Assembly (NCBI GenBank): GCA_958296225.1
Contig: OY282456.1
Coordinates: 1,364,001-1,428,000 of the forward strand
Source: an uncultured Dehalococcoidia bacterium
Lineage (GTDB): Bacteria; Chloroflexota; Dehalococcoidia; Lucifugimonadales; UBA3495
Direction: 5' to 3'
DNA length: 64,000 bases
Position numbers and translations under genes: made by a program. Positions 36,391-46,200 of this stretch are shown here, piece by piece. Positions within the stretch are counted from its first letter, which is position 1; every line of letters begins with the position of its first letter. The notes beneath the pieces are model-generated. The model made no database searches, was not told the origin of the DNA, and saw only the letters and a program-made list of their open reading frames with translations.

Positions 36391-36969
36391 ATGACCCCGC
36401 GGACAATGACGACAACCCCAACCCGACGCCGTTTCACCGTAGTCGAGTACTACGCCATGGCCGACGCCGGCATCCTGTCAGAAAATGACCGCGTGGAACT
36501 GCTGGACGGAGAGCTGATACAGATGCCCCCCATCGGCGACTGGCACGCCGGTTCCGTTGACTGGCTGAACTACGAACTGGTCCCGGCCCTGCAAGGCCGG
36601 GCCATCGTGCGCGTGCAGAATCCGGTGCGACTGAGCAACGACAGCGAGCCGCAGCCCGACCTGACGCTCTTGCGGTTCCGCGATGACTTCTATCGCTCCG
36701 GCCACCCGGTTCCTGAAGACGTCCTGCTGCTTATAGAAGTAGCCGATACCTCTATCGGCTATGACCGCGGCGCCAAACTCGCAGCGTATGCCCGCGCCGG
36801 CATCCCCGAAGTCTGGATTGCCAACCGGAACGACCGCCGTATTGAAGCCTATACGGAACCCGCCGGAAACGAATACGCCAGCGTCCGGCACGTCGGCAGC
36901 GGGAGCAGCATCGCCCCGCTGCATTTTCCCGATATTGCGCTGGCGGTTGACCGGATTATCGCCGGCTAA
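36391..36969 (+). CDS. Uma2-family (DUF820) PD-(D/E)xK-like protein
   Basis: A 192-residue Uma2 protein, a nuclease-fold family abundant in Cyanobacteria and Chloroflexota with unclear function. Visible landmarks: FTVVEYYAMADAGIL, ENDRVELLDGELIQM (first acidic residue), EPQPDLTLLR (the PD motif) and LLIEVADTSIGYDRGAKLAAYA (E-V with downstream Lys), then GIPEVWIANR. The start is either 36391 or 36406. Confidence 0.85.
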   Translation: MTPRTMTTTPTRRRFTVVEYYAMADAGILSENDRVELLDGELIQMPPIGDWHAGSVDWLNYELVPALQGRAIVRVQNPVRLSNDSEPQPDLTLLRFRDDFYRSGHPVPEDVLLLIEVADTSIGYDRGAKLAAYARAGIPEVWIANRNDRRIEAYTEPAGNEYASVRHVGSGSSIAPLHFPDIALAVDRIIAG

Positions 36970-36996
36970 TCCGGCGTCGGGGCGCGTTTCGTTCCA

Positions 36997-37026
36997 TTGC
37001 CCGCCAACCGCCCCCTGTGCTAGACT
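36997..37026 (+). promoter_or_regulatory. Extended -10 promoter upstream of the NADH-dehydrogenase-like operon
   Basis: TTGCCC (36997-37002), 18 bp spacer, TAGACT (37021-37026) with TG-C-like context (CTGTGC) before it. It lies 40 bp upstream of the ATG at 37066. Confidence 0.5.
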
Positions 37027-37065
37027 GGCGGCGTTCAAATTTGCCCTTTGTAACGGATTTCACAA

Positions 37066-37545
37066 ATGGACGACGCTACCCGCGCCCTCATTGCAGACGC
37101 CGTTAACCACCAACTCCAGAGTACCGTTACCGTCCTCTCCTCGCTGCTGGCCGTTGAGGACGCTATCGGATACGTGCCGCCCGAGGCGGTGGAGGCCGTG
37201 GCCGCCCGGATGGACGCTACCATTAACGACGTGTGGGCGGTGGCCACTTTCTACCCCAACTTTCGTTTTGAGCCTCCCACCGCGCACCGCATTGAGGTTT
37301 GCTGGGGGCCGTCCTGCCACGTGATGGGGGCCACCGCCGTCATCGCCGCCGCGCAGGATGCTCTGGGCCTGTCCGGTGAAGGCGATACCCCGGACGGCAA
37401 AGCCACCCTGCGCTACAACACCTGCCTCGGCGCTTGCGCCCATGCTCCCGTTATGGCCATTGACCACCATCTGGCGGGACGCATTACGCCCGACTCCGCC
37501 CGCGCTAAAATCGCCGGCGCTCTCACCGCCGCTGCCGCCCACTGA
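37066..37545 (+). CDS. NuoE-like [2Fe-2S] subunit (24 kDa type)
   Basis: A 159-residue thioredoxin-like ferredoxin subunit, as in NADH dehydrogenase, NAD-linked formate dehydrogenase and bifurcating hydrogenases. The four cluster ligands are C79 and C84 (CWGPSC) and C120 and C124 (CLGAC). The helical N-terminus GYVPPEAVEAVAARMD is typical. It is the first gene of a three-subunit set with the NuoF-like and molybdopterin-type proteins that follow. Confidence 0.9.
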   Translation: MDDATRALIADAVNHQLQSTVTVLSSLLAVEDAIGYVPPEAVEAVAARMDATINDVWAVATFYPNFRFEPPTAHRIEVCWGPSCHVMGATAVIAAAQDALGLSGEGDTPDGKATLRYNTCLGACAHAPVMAIDHHLAGRITPDSARAKIAGALTAAAAH

Positions 37546-37588
37546 CCAACATTGTCATTTCCGCCGGCGCTGGAATCAACCTACTACT

Positions 37589-39346
37589 ATGACTACTGAA
37601 ACCGCTACCCCTTTTGATGCAATCCTGGCTGAGGCCCAACGGCGCTGGCAGGAACTGACCGCCGGCGACCGCCCCTGGATTCGCATCGGCACCGGACTGG
37701 CCGGCGAGGCGGCCGGGGGCTTTGAGGTGGTCAGCGCCGTCAAAGAGGCTTTAAGCCGGCAGGGGGTTGCGGCCAACGTGTCCGAGGTGGGAACCCTCGG
37801 CTTGTGCTTCGCCGAACCGCTGCTGGACGTGCAGGCGCCCGGCGGCCCCCGCATTTTCTACCAGAACGTTACGCCCCAGACAGCCCAACTGATTGTCAGC
37901 CGGCACGTGGCCGGCGGCGACCCGGTAGCCGAACACGCCATCGGCTACCTCGGCGAACCCACCGCGGCCACTAACGGCATCCCCCACCTGGATGCGCACC
38001 CCATGCGCGTCCTGGAGCAGCGCATCGCCCTGCGGAACGCCGGCCACATCGACCCTTCCGAACTGTATCAGTACATCGCTAACGGCGGGTACGCCGCGCT
38101 GCATAAAGCGCTCACCGCGATGACGCCCCAGGAAACGCTGGGGGAGGTGCGGACTTCCGGCTTGCGCGGACGCGGCGGCGCCGCCTTTCCCGCCGGCGTC
38201 AAGTGGGGATTCCTGGCCGGCAATCCCGACCCCAACAAGTATATCCTGTGCAACTGCGAGGAGGGCGACCCCGGCGCTTTCAACGACCGGGGCATCCTGG
38301 AAAGCGACCCGGCCACCGTAGTTGAGGGCATGACCATCGCCGGCTATGCCTGCAACGCCAATCGCGGCTACATTTTCATCCGCCACGGCCACAACCAGCC
38401 CATCGACCGCACCCGCGCCGTCATCCGGCAGGCTTACGAACTGGGGCTGCTGGGGCAGAATATTCTGGGCAGCGATTTCTCATTTGACCTGGAGGTTGCC
38501 CTGACCGGCGACTCCTACGTTTCGGGCGAAGAAACCGCCCTGATGGAGGCCATTGAAGGCAAGCGCTCAATGCCGCGCTACCGCCCGCCCTTCCCGGCCC
38601 AGGTGGGCGTATTCGGCAAGCCGTCCAACATCAACAACGTGAAGACTCTGGCCTACGTGCCTGAGATTATCGCTCGCGGTGGCGAGTGGTTCGCCAGCAT
38701 CGGCACGCCGCCCGACCGTGACCGGGGCATCAACGGCAGCAGCGGCACCGCCATCCTCTGCCTCTCCGGCGACATTACCTATACCGGGCTGATTGAGGTG
38801 CCCCTGGGTATGACGCTGCGGCAAGTGCTGTTTGATATGGCCGGCGGCGTGCCCCACGGCAAGCGGATGAAGCTGCTGCAGACGGGCGGCCCCTTAGGCG
38901 GCGTCCTGTCCGCCAGCGACGCCAACCTGGACCTGGTTCTGGATTTCGACGTGTTCCGTACTGCCGGCGCAATCCTCGGTTCCGGGGGTATCATCGTCTG
39001 CAACGAGGACACCTGCGCCGTTGACCTCACGCGCAACCTCATCGCCTTCTGCCAGTACGAATCCTGCGGCAAGTGCTTCCCCTGCCGCATGGGGATGAGC
39101 CACCTGCTGGAGATTCTGGAGCGCATCAGCAACCTGGAGGGGACGGAAGAAGACCTGGCGCTGATGCGGAACATCGGCGAGAATATGCAGGCCGGGTCGC
39201 TCTGCGGACACGGGCAGCTGGGGTTCAACCCGGTGTCATCGGCGCTGCGCTACTTTGGCGATGAGTTCGAGGCCCACATCCGCGAAAAGCGGCACACCGG
39301 CGATTGTCCCGACCAGGTTTTTTCGCCCCGACTGACCCGGCGGTAA
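37589..39346 (+). CDS. NuoF-like NADH-binding flavoprotein subunit (51 kDa type)
   Basis: Oxidises NAD(P)H or reduces NAD+ through FMN and a [4Fe-4S] cluster. The 585 residues have an N-terminal extra domain of about 130 residues, then the NADH site RTSGLRGRGGAAFPAGVKW, CNCEEGDPGAFNDR (FMN region) and the cluster motif ESCGKCFPCRMG with a distant Cys in SLCGHGQLG. The ATG at 37589 follows the NuoE-like stop by 43 bp. The N-terminal domain matches the position of the 2Fe-2S thioredoxin-like domain in HydB-type proteins but shows no clear four-cysteine set. No complex I membrane genes are present, so this is a soluble module. Confidence 0.92.
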   Translation: MTTETATPFDAILAEAQRRWQELTAGDRPWIRIGTGLAGEAAGGFEVVSAVKEALSRQGVAANVSEVGTLGLCFAEPLLDVQAPGGPRIFYQNVTPQTAQLIVSRHVAGGDPVAEHAIGYLGEPTAATNGIPHLDAHPMRVLEQRIALRNAGHIDPSELYQYIANGGYAALHKALTAMTPQETLGEVRTSGLRGRGGAAFPAGVKWGFLAGNPDPNKYILCNCEEGDPGAFNDRGILESDPATVVEGMTIAGYACNANRGYIFIRHGHNQPIDRTRAVIRQAYELGLLGQNILGSDFSFDLEVALTGDSYVSGEETALMEAIEGKRSMPRYRPPFPAQVGVFGKPSNINNVKTLAYVPEIIARGGEWFASIGTPPDRDRGINGSSGTAILCLSGDITYTGLIEVPLGMTLRQVLFDMAGGVPHGKRMKLLQTGGPLGGVLSASDANLDLVLDFDVFRTAGAILGSGGIIVCNEDTCAVDLTRNLIAFCQYESCGKCFPCRMGMSHLLEILERISNLEGTEEDLALMRNIGENMQAGSLCGHGQLGFNPVSSALRYFGDEFEAHIREKRHTGDCPDQVFSPRLTRR

Positions 39347-39416
39347 TCCCACCCCGCCAGTAATCCCGCTCCACCGGAAACCCGCCCGGCCGCGTCACTA
39401 CGGATTAGGAACCGCT

Positions 39417-42245
39417 ATGCCTGACGACATCACCATCTCCATTGACGGGGTGGATATCAAGACGCAGCCTGGCAAAATGGTGCTGGAGGCGGCCATTGAG
39501 GCCGGCGTCTATGTCCCCTACCTGTGCTATCACTCGGGAATGAAACCTTTTGCCGCCTGCCGTATGTGCGTGGTGGCGGTGGACGGCGGGCGCGGCTTCC
39601 CGGCGGCCTGCACGCTGCCCGTGGCCGACGGCATGACCGTCTGGAGCGAGACTCCCGACGTGAACGAACTGCGCCGGTCGGTGATGCAGATGCTGATTGC
39701 CGAGCATCCCAACGGCTGCCTGACCTGCCACCGCGTTGACATTTGCGGGCCATCCGACATTTGCCTGCGCCACGTTTCGGTCAATGACCGCTGCGTAACC
39801 TGCCCGAAAAACGAGCGCTGCGAATTCAAAGACACGGTGCGGTATCTGGGCATGGAGCTGGAATCGCCCATGACCTATATGTACCGCGACATCCCGCTGG
39901 AAGTCAGCGACCCCTTTTACGACCGCGACTATAACCTGTGCATCACCTGTGGCCGGTGCGTCCGCGCCTGCGAGGAAGTGCGGGGCGACAACGCCATCTG
40001 CTTCACGGAACGCTCCGGCAAGGCGCTGGTGGGCACGTCTTTCGGCACCTCGCTGCTGGAATCGGGCTGCGAGTTTTGCGGCGCCTGCATTGACGTCTGC
40101 CCGGTGGGCGCGCTGACCGAGCGGGAAAACAAGTGGGAAAAGGCGGCCAGCGTTGAGCGAACCATCTGCACCCACTGCCCTGTCGGATGCCAAATCAACC
40201 TGGAAATCAACGCGCAGGGCCGGGTAATCCGGGCGATACCGGAGTACAATTCGCCGGCCAACCGGGGACAAGCCTGCTACAAGGGCAAGTTTGGCCTGGG
40301 CCACCTGACCAGTGGGCAGCGTCTCCGCCGGCCCCTGGTCCGCCGCAACGGGCGGCTGGAGCCGGCTGGCTGGGATGAGGCGCTGGACCGCATTGCGGAG
40401 GGGCTGCGTCCCTATCAGTCGGGCCGCGGGTTCGGCCTGATTACCGCCGGCGACAGCACCAACGAGGAGCTGTACCTGGCCCAGAAGTTCGCCCGCTTGG
40501 GGATGAACACCAACAACCTGGACCACTCCGGCAACACCCAGCCGGCGCTGACGCGCGGCCTTGAAGACGTGCTGGGCTACCCCGGAGCCACCAACTCCAT
40601 TTGGGACTTGGAAAAGGCCGGCTGCATCCTGGTCTGCAACACCAACCTCACCGAAAGCCACAACGTGGTCGGCGTTCCCATCAAGCGCGCCGCCAGAAAC
40701 GGCACGCCGTTAATCGTCATCGACACCCGCGAAGTGGAGTTAACCCGCTACGCCGATTTGTGGCTGCGGCCCGCGCCCGGCGCCGAGTTGCTGCTCATCG
40801 GGGCCATCCTGAAGGCCGTACTGGACGAGGGCCTGATTGACGCGGCATGGCTCGCGGAGCGCGCCGAAGGGCACGATACCCTGGCCTACGAACTGAATCT
40901 CATTGACGCCGACGCCATCGCCGCCACCGGCGTAGCGCCGGATGACATCGTCCGCGCGGCCCGTATGTACGCCAACGCCGACGCTGCGGCCATCGTGTAC
41001 GGGCTGGACAACGTACCCGCCGCCATCGCCCCGGATTTGGTGGTGGCGCTGGCCGACCTGGCCCTGCTCACCGGCAGCGTGGGCCAGCCCGCCGGCGGCG
41101 TTTTTCCCATGCGCCAGGCGGCCAACGGGCAGGGGGCTACCGATATGGGATGCACTCCCAATCGCTTGCCCGGCGGCGGCCCGCCATTTGACGACGCGCA
41201 CCGGGCGCGGGTTGAATCCGCCTGGGGGGCAACGCTGCCGCCGCCGCCCAGCCGGGGCGTGGCGGCAATGCTGCAAGCCGCAGCCGCCGGCGACATCAAA
41301 GCCATGCTGGTAATCGGCGGAAGCCCCAACTTCGACAACGGCCAGTTCGGGGACGGCCAGGCCGCGTTGCAGCAACTGGACTTCCTGGCGGTGATGGATA
41401 CGTTCCTTTCACCGCTCGCCCAACTGGCCGACGTGGTTTTGCCGCGCGCCACCTTCGCTGAGAAAGACGGCACCTTTACCAACCTGGAACGCCGCATCCA
41501 GCGCGTCCGCCCGGCCATAGCGGTGAAAAACAACGACGCCAGGCCGGAAGGGTGGGCGCTGGCGCAGCTTGCGGAAAGGCTGGGCATCGCCGGCATCAAC
41601 TATGACGACCCGGCGGCGGTAATGGCTGAGATTGCCGCTATCGCCCCGAACTACGGCGGCGTCAGCTACGAAAGGCTGGCGCGGGAGTCGGCGCTGGTGA
41701 TGCAAACCGGAGTCGAAGCGCCCCGTCCTACCCAGCTGCTCTACACATCCCGCGAGGAACGCGGCATCCAGTGGCCCTGCCCGACGGCCGGCAGCCCATC
41801 AACTCCGGCGCTGTACGCCGGCGGTTTCCCTAACGGGAAAGCCGAGCCGGGCGCGCCCAGATTCCGCATCGCCGCAATGCCCACGCCGCCGGAGCTGCCG
41901 GCGCTGCTGGCCCCCGGCCGGGTGCTGCTGCAGCAAGACCGGGATATGGCCATTGAACCCGGCGCGCTGAATCGCATTGTGCGCGACGAACAGGTGCGCC
42001 TGAATCCCGCCGACGCCGCCGCCTGGGGCATTGCCGATGGCGAACCCGTGGCAGTAACCACCGCCGGCGGCCGCATCACCGGCGTGGCGGCACCGGACGC
42101 CACCCTCCCGTTGGGAGTCGTCGGCGTAACGACGCTGTTCGGGCAGCTGGCGGTAGAACTGCAAATGTCCGAAGACATCAACCCGATGGCCGGAGTCCCC
42201 GGCCTCTATGTCGAACCGTGTCGCGTGGCATCGTTAGCCGGTTAG
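39417..42245 (+). CDS. Formate-dehydrogenase-alpha-like / NuoG-like molybdopterin oxidoreductase
   Basis: A 942-residue iron-sulfur and molybdopterin-fold protein. In order: a plant-type [2Fe-2S] domain (PYLCYHSGMKPFAACRMC, about residues 38-55), a His/Cys cluster region GCLTCHRVDICGPSDIC, two [4Fe-4S] ferredoxin motifs (CITCGRCVRACEE and CEFCGACIDVCPVGAL), the molybdopterin-domain cluster CTHCPVGCQI and the large catalytic domain with a C-terminal molydopterin-dinucleotide domain. Formate dehydrogenases carry Cys or Sec after NN-x-D-H-x-x-R; here the segment is NNLDHSGNTQPAL with no Cys, Sec or UGA. It is therefore probably not a standard formate dehydrogenase. It forms one operon with the NuoE- and NuoF-like genes. 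Confidence 0.85.
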   Translation: MPDDITISIDGVDIKTQPGKMVLEAAIEAGVYVPYLCYHSGMKPFAACRMCVVAVDGGRGFPAACTLPVADGMTVWSETPDVNELRRSVMQMLIAEHPNGCLTCHRVDICGPSDICLRHVSVNDRCVTCPKNERCEFKDTVRYLGMELESPMTYMYRDIPLEVSDPFYDRDYNLCITCGRCVRACEEVRGDNAICFTERSGKALVGTSFGTSLLESGCEFCGACIDVCPVGALTERENKWEKAASVERTICTHCPVGCQINLEINAQGRVIRAIPEYNSPANRGQACYKGKFGLGHLTSGQRLRRPLVRRNGRLEPAGWDEALDRIAEGLRPYQSGRGFGLITAGDSTNEELYLAQKFARLGMNTNNLDHSGNTQPALTRGLEDVLGYPGATNSIWDLEKAGCILVCNTNLTESHNVVGVPIKRAARNGTPLIVIDTREVELTRYADLWLRPAPGAELLLIGAILKAVLDEGLIDAAWLAERAEGHDTLAYELNLIDADAIAATGVAPDDIVRAARMYANADAAAIVYGLDNVPAAIAPDLVVALADLALLTGSVGQPAGGVFPMRQAANGQGATDMGCTPNRLPGGGPPFDDAHRARVESAWGATLPPPPSRGVAAMLQAAAAGDIKAMLVIGGSPNFDNGQFGDGQAALQQLDFLAVMDTFLSPLAQLADVVLPRATFAEKDGTFTNLERRIQRVRPAIAVKNNDARPEGWALAQLAERLGIAGINYDDPAAVMAEIAAIAPNYGGVSYERLARESALVMQTGVEAPRPTQLLYTSREERGIQWPCPTAGSPSTPALYAGGFPNGKAEPGAPRFRIAAMPTPPELPALLAPGRVLLQQDRDMAIEPGALNRIVRDEQVRLNPADAAAWGIADGEPVAVTTAGGRITGVAAPDATLPLGVVGVTTLFGQLAVELQMSEDINPMAGVPGLYVEPCRVASLAG

Positions 42246-42290
42246 CGAAATTCGCAGCACCGATTTAACGTCCGCCGCGTACAATGATTA

Positions 42291-42314
42291 GGACGCGGCC
42301 ACAATCCCGCGTCC
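42291..42314. terminator. Hairpin in the gap after the molybdopterin oxidoreductase gene
   Basis: GGACGCGG (42291-42298) and CCGCGTCC (42307-42314) form a perfect 8-bp stem with an 8-base loop. No T-tract follows, so it could be an attenuator or processing site rather than a true intrinsic terminator. Confidence 0.4.
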
Positions 42315-42368
42315 GCTCAAAGGAAATCCTGTCCATCCGATACGTCCCGGTAAAAACACGGAGTTAGA

Positions 42369-43124
42369 ATGACCAACCTGCAAACCGCTACGATGACTCG
42401 TGACCGTACCACCAACCTGCCCCGGGCGCGCCTCGTCGAGCGTATTGATTACACGGACGACCTCATGGTCATCAAGATGGAACCGCTGGGGTTTGACTTC
42501 AACTTCAAGCCCGGCCAATACTGCACGCTGGGTCTGGAAGGCATTGAGCGCGCCTACTCCATAGCGTCGGCGCCTCATGAGCCGCTGCTGGAAATTTTTG
42601 TCGAGCTGGTGCCGGAGGGAGAACTGACGCCCCGGATGTGGCGCATGGCAGCCGGCGATACCATGTCCATTCGGCCCCGGGCCAAGGGCCTTTTCCTAAT
42701 GGACCAGTCGGTGACGCAACATCTGATGCTGGGCACCGTTACCGGAGTCGCTCCCTACGTCAGCATCCTGCGCGACCACCTCCGCTATGGCCGCGACGGC
42801 CACCACTTCTATGTAATTGAAGGTGCCTCGTACCACAACGAGTTTGTGTACGATGCCGAGCTGACCGACCTGGCCGCCGCGCACCCGGACATCGTTACCT
42901 TTGTGCCGGCTATCAGCCGGCCCGGCGAGGAGCGCAACGCCGGCTGGGAGGGCGAAACGGGCCGGCTGAACCACATCGTGGCGGCTCAATTGCAAAAATT
43001 CGGCCTGGACAAGTCGGATGCACTGGTGTACGCCTGCGGGCATCCCGGAATGATTGAGGCCAGCCGGGAAATCGTGACCGCCGACGGGTGGCGTTGGACT
43101 GAGGAACGGTTCTGGAAGGAATAA
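42369..43124 (+). CDS. Ferredoxin/flavodoxin-NADP reductase-like FAD protein
   Basis: A 251-residue FAD/NAD(P)-binding reductase. The FAD motif is RAYSIASAPHEP (R-x-Y-S), the nucleotide-binding segment is LGTVTGVAPYVSILRDHL and the C-terminal YACGHPGMIEASRE matches the NADP site of the Fpr family. It follows the oxidoreductase operon after 123 bp, with a hairpin between. It may pass electrons between ferredoxin and NAD(P)H for that complex. The start at 42369 is taken; an ATG at 42393 is also possible. Confidence 0.87.
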   Translation: MTNLQTATMTRDRTTNLPRARLVERIDYTDDLMVIKMEPLGFDFNFKPGQYCTLGLEGIERAYSIASAPHEPLLEIFVELVPEGELTPRMWRMAAGDTMSIRPRAKGLFLMDQSVTQHLMLGTVTGVAPYVSILRDHLRYGRDGHHFYVIEGASYHNEFVYDAELTDLAAAHPDIVTFVPAISRPGEERNAGWEGETGRLNHIVAAQLQKFGLDKSDALVYACGHPGMIEASREIVTADGWRWTEERFWKE

Positions 43125-43150
43125 CGCTTTTCGCAAAGCCAAGACCGATG

Positions 43151-43176
43151 CAGGGGCGAATGGCTGTTCGCCCCTG
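43151..43176. terminator. GC-rich hairpin after the reductase gene
   Basis: CAGGGGCGAA and TTCGCCCCTG form a perfect 10-bp stem with a six-base loop. The arms are followed by TGCTATATTTG, which contains a possible extended -10 (TGTGCTATATT) for the next gene. It may end transcription of the oxidoreductase operon; the same sequence type is a widespread dispersed repeat. Confidence 0.5.
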
Positions 43177-43238
43177 TGCTATATTTGCCGGGCAACGGCT
43201 AGTGGCACAGCATCACAGTTAGCGGAGCCTGACCTGAT

Positions 43239-46200
43239 ATGACGACGAGAGAGCACGAACAAACCCTGAACGTCCAGCTGGCCGACGAGCTGCGCGCGCT
43301 CGGCCTCAACGCCAGACCGGAGGTAACCCAGCCGGGCAGACGACGCATTGACGTTGAAGTTCGCATCGGCCCGGTCGTGGTCGCACTGGAAGCCGAGCAC
43401 GGTCAAAGCAGCGCCAAACAGGCCGAAGCTATCCGCGACGCCGACGCGCGCTTGCAGCAAGGTTTGGCTCAATGCGCCGTGGCCGTCTGTTATCCCGACG
43501 ATACGGCCCGGGCAACTCTGGCGTCAGCCAATTTGCGATGGACCGTGCGCGATGCCGCCGACCCGCCTCCGGCATCCGTAGCTGACTGGACGACCGGCGA
43601 TTTGGAGCAACTGGCGTCGGTCATTCGCCTGACGCCGGCCCAGCTTGGCAACCCCGACTACGCCGCCGCCGCGTTGTCCAGCAGCCTGGACGGCGCGGTA
43701 TATCGTCTCAGCGAAAGCCAGAAGCAGGAAATGGCCCGCGCTTTGGACCTGCCCCGGCAAACCCGTAATCGCAAGCCGGTGCGCAATCCCTGGGACGCCG
43801 CGGCCAAGCGCGCGCTGCTGGTCGTTGCTACCGCGGTGATGTTCCATTCCCGGCTGGACAGCCATTGGCCGGAACTGCGCCCCGGATACGACAACCGCGC
43901 CAACCCGCCGGAACCTTTCGCCGGCGACTGGCCGCCGGCGATGGCACAGCAATGCGCCGACTTACCCGACCCAATCACTGCCTTTGGCGACGCCTGGAAC
44001 CTGATACTGGCGCTGGATTACAAGCCCATCTTTGAAACCGGACGCGCTGCCCTCTTTTCCTGTCCGCGCGACCCCGCTTTTACTGCCGCCATTCGGAATA
44101 CCGCGCGGGCCGCCCTGACCGTCGCCGGCGATATTGCCAGCCTGCGCCATGACTTGCTGGGCCGCATATTTCATACCGTTCTGGACACTGCCCGCTACGA
44201 CGGCTCTTTCTACACCACCACCCCCGCCGCTACCCTGCTGGCCACCCTGGCCATCAGTGCGGACTGGTGCGACTGGCAAGACCCGGACGCCGCCGCCCAA
44301 CTGCGCATTACCGACCCCGCCTGTGGCACCGGCACCCTGCTGATGGCGGCGGCGGAGCGCATCCGCGAGTTGGCCCCGCAGTGGCGCGATGACGAAACCG
44401 TTGCCCGCGCCCTGATTGAGCAGGTACTCAGCGGCTACGACGTGAACCTGACCGCAACTCACATGGCGGCAACAACTTTGGGGCTGCTCTCGCCGTCCAC
44501 CCGGTTCCAGAATATGAAAATCGGGCGCGCGACTCTGGGCTTGAATGACGCGGGGGAGGTCAAGCTGGGTTCGCTGGAGCTGCTGGGGCCGGACGGACAG
44601 CTGCCATTGCTGGCCTGGCCCACCGGAATCGCGCAGGTTGACACCGCGGCGGAGATGTCCCAGCCGGAACCCTCCGACCTGGTGATTATGAACCCGCCCT
44701 TCACCCGCGACAGCCTGCGGCACGACCAGTTCACCCCCGACGTGGAAAGGAAAATCAAGGCGCGAGAGAAGGCGATTTTCGCCAACACGCCGGTTCACCT
44801 GTCCAGCAACGGCAACGCTTTTCTGATGCTGGCAGACTATATCAACAAAACCGATTCGGGGACGCTGGCCGCAGTGCTGCCGCTGGTAACGGCTACCAAC
44901 GCCTCAGCGGCGGGCATTCGCCGGCATCTGGCAGCCAAGTACCATATTGAAACCATCGTAACTTCCCACGACCCGGAGCGTATCTACTTTTCCGAGAACA
45001 CCAGCATCGGAGAAATGCTGCTGGTTTGCCGCCGCTGGCCGGCGGATAAAGGGCCAAAACCGCCGACGCGGGTAGTCAACCTGGCTACCAATCCCGATAC
45101 GCCGGCCGAGGCGGTCAGCGTAGCCTGGGCCATTGCGGACGGCACGATAGCGACACGGCGGGACTACTGCACGGTGCAGGAATGGCCGGAGAGCAAAATG
45201 GCCGCCGGGAATTGGGGAGCCGTGCAATTCCTCTCCCCCTACTTGTCCGAAAAATTCGACGCGCTAACTCGCGGCAAACTTTTCCCGGCCACCTCACTGA
45301 GTAAAATCGCCGACATTGGGCCCGCCGGTCAAGGCGTCAGGGAAATGTTTGACCGCTCAACCCTGCCCGGAGCCGGCGGAATGTCCGCCTTGTGGGACCA
45401 CAAAACCGACATCACGCAGTCAATGGCGGCAAGCACCGACACCCATATCATTGCTAAAGCCGGGAAGAGTACGCAAGCGCAGAGCCTGTGGAGCCGGCGG
45501 GGCCGGATGCTGTTGCCAACGAGACTGTTTCTGCCAACGACCCGGGTAATATCCGTCCGGCTGGATACTCCCGGTCTGGGTTCGGCGTGGGTGCCGTGCA
45601 AACCTAATGACCAATCTCCCGATTGGGAAAAGGCGATGTGCGTCTATCTCAATTCCTCGGTGGGCATACTGTGTGTCCTTGGCGACCGTTCCAACAGAAA
45701 GCCGACGTATCCCAATATATCAATAGACGATATGCGCAAGCTGGTTGTGCCCGACTTCGCCGCCATCGGCGAGGACACCGCCGCGCACCTGGCTCGCGCC
45801 TACGACACTTTCGCCAATCGGGTACTGCTGCCCCTGCCCAATTTGGACGCCTGCAGTGTCCGTCGTTCCCTGGACGCCGTCGTCGTCAACGCGCTGAACC
45901 TGAACGGGGAAACGGTTGATACCATCCGCCGCCACCTGTCTATGGAGCCGTCCATAACGGGCAAACCTTACGCGGCCGGGGCCGGCGCTCCCGCTAAACC
46001 CGGCTTCGTCCTGCCGGAGGAGCAAATCGCCGAGTTCTGCCGCAACAATCACATAACCCGCCTTGCCCTGCTCGGCGATACCGTGCCGGATTACTACCCG
46101 GACTACCGCATTAAAGTGCTGGTGGAATTCGACCCGGAACACATCCCCGGCTTCGCGTTTTTCAGAATGCAGCGCGAGCTGGGGAAAATGCTCGGCCACG

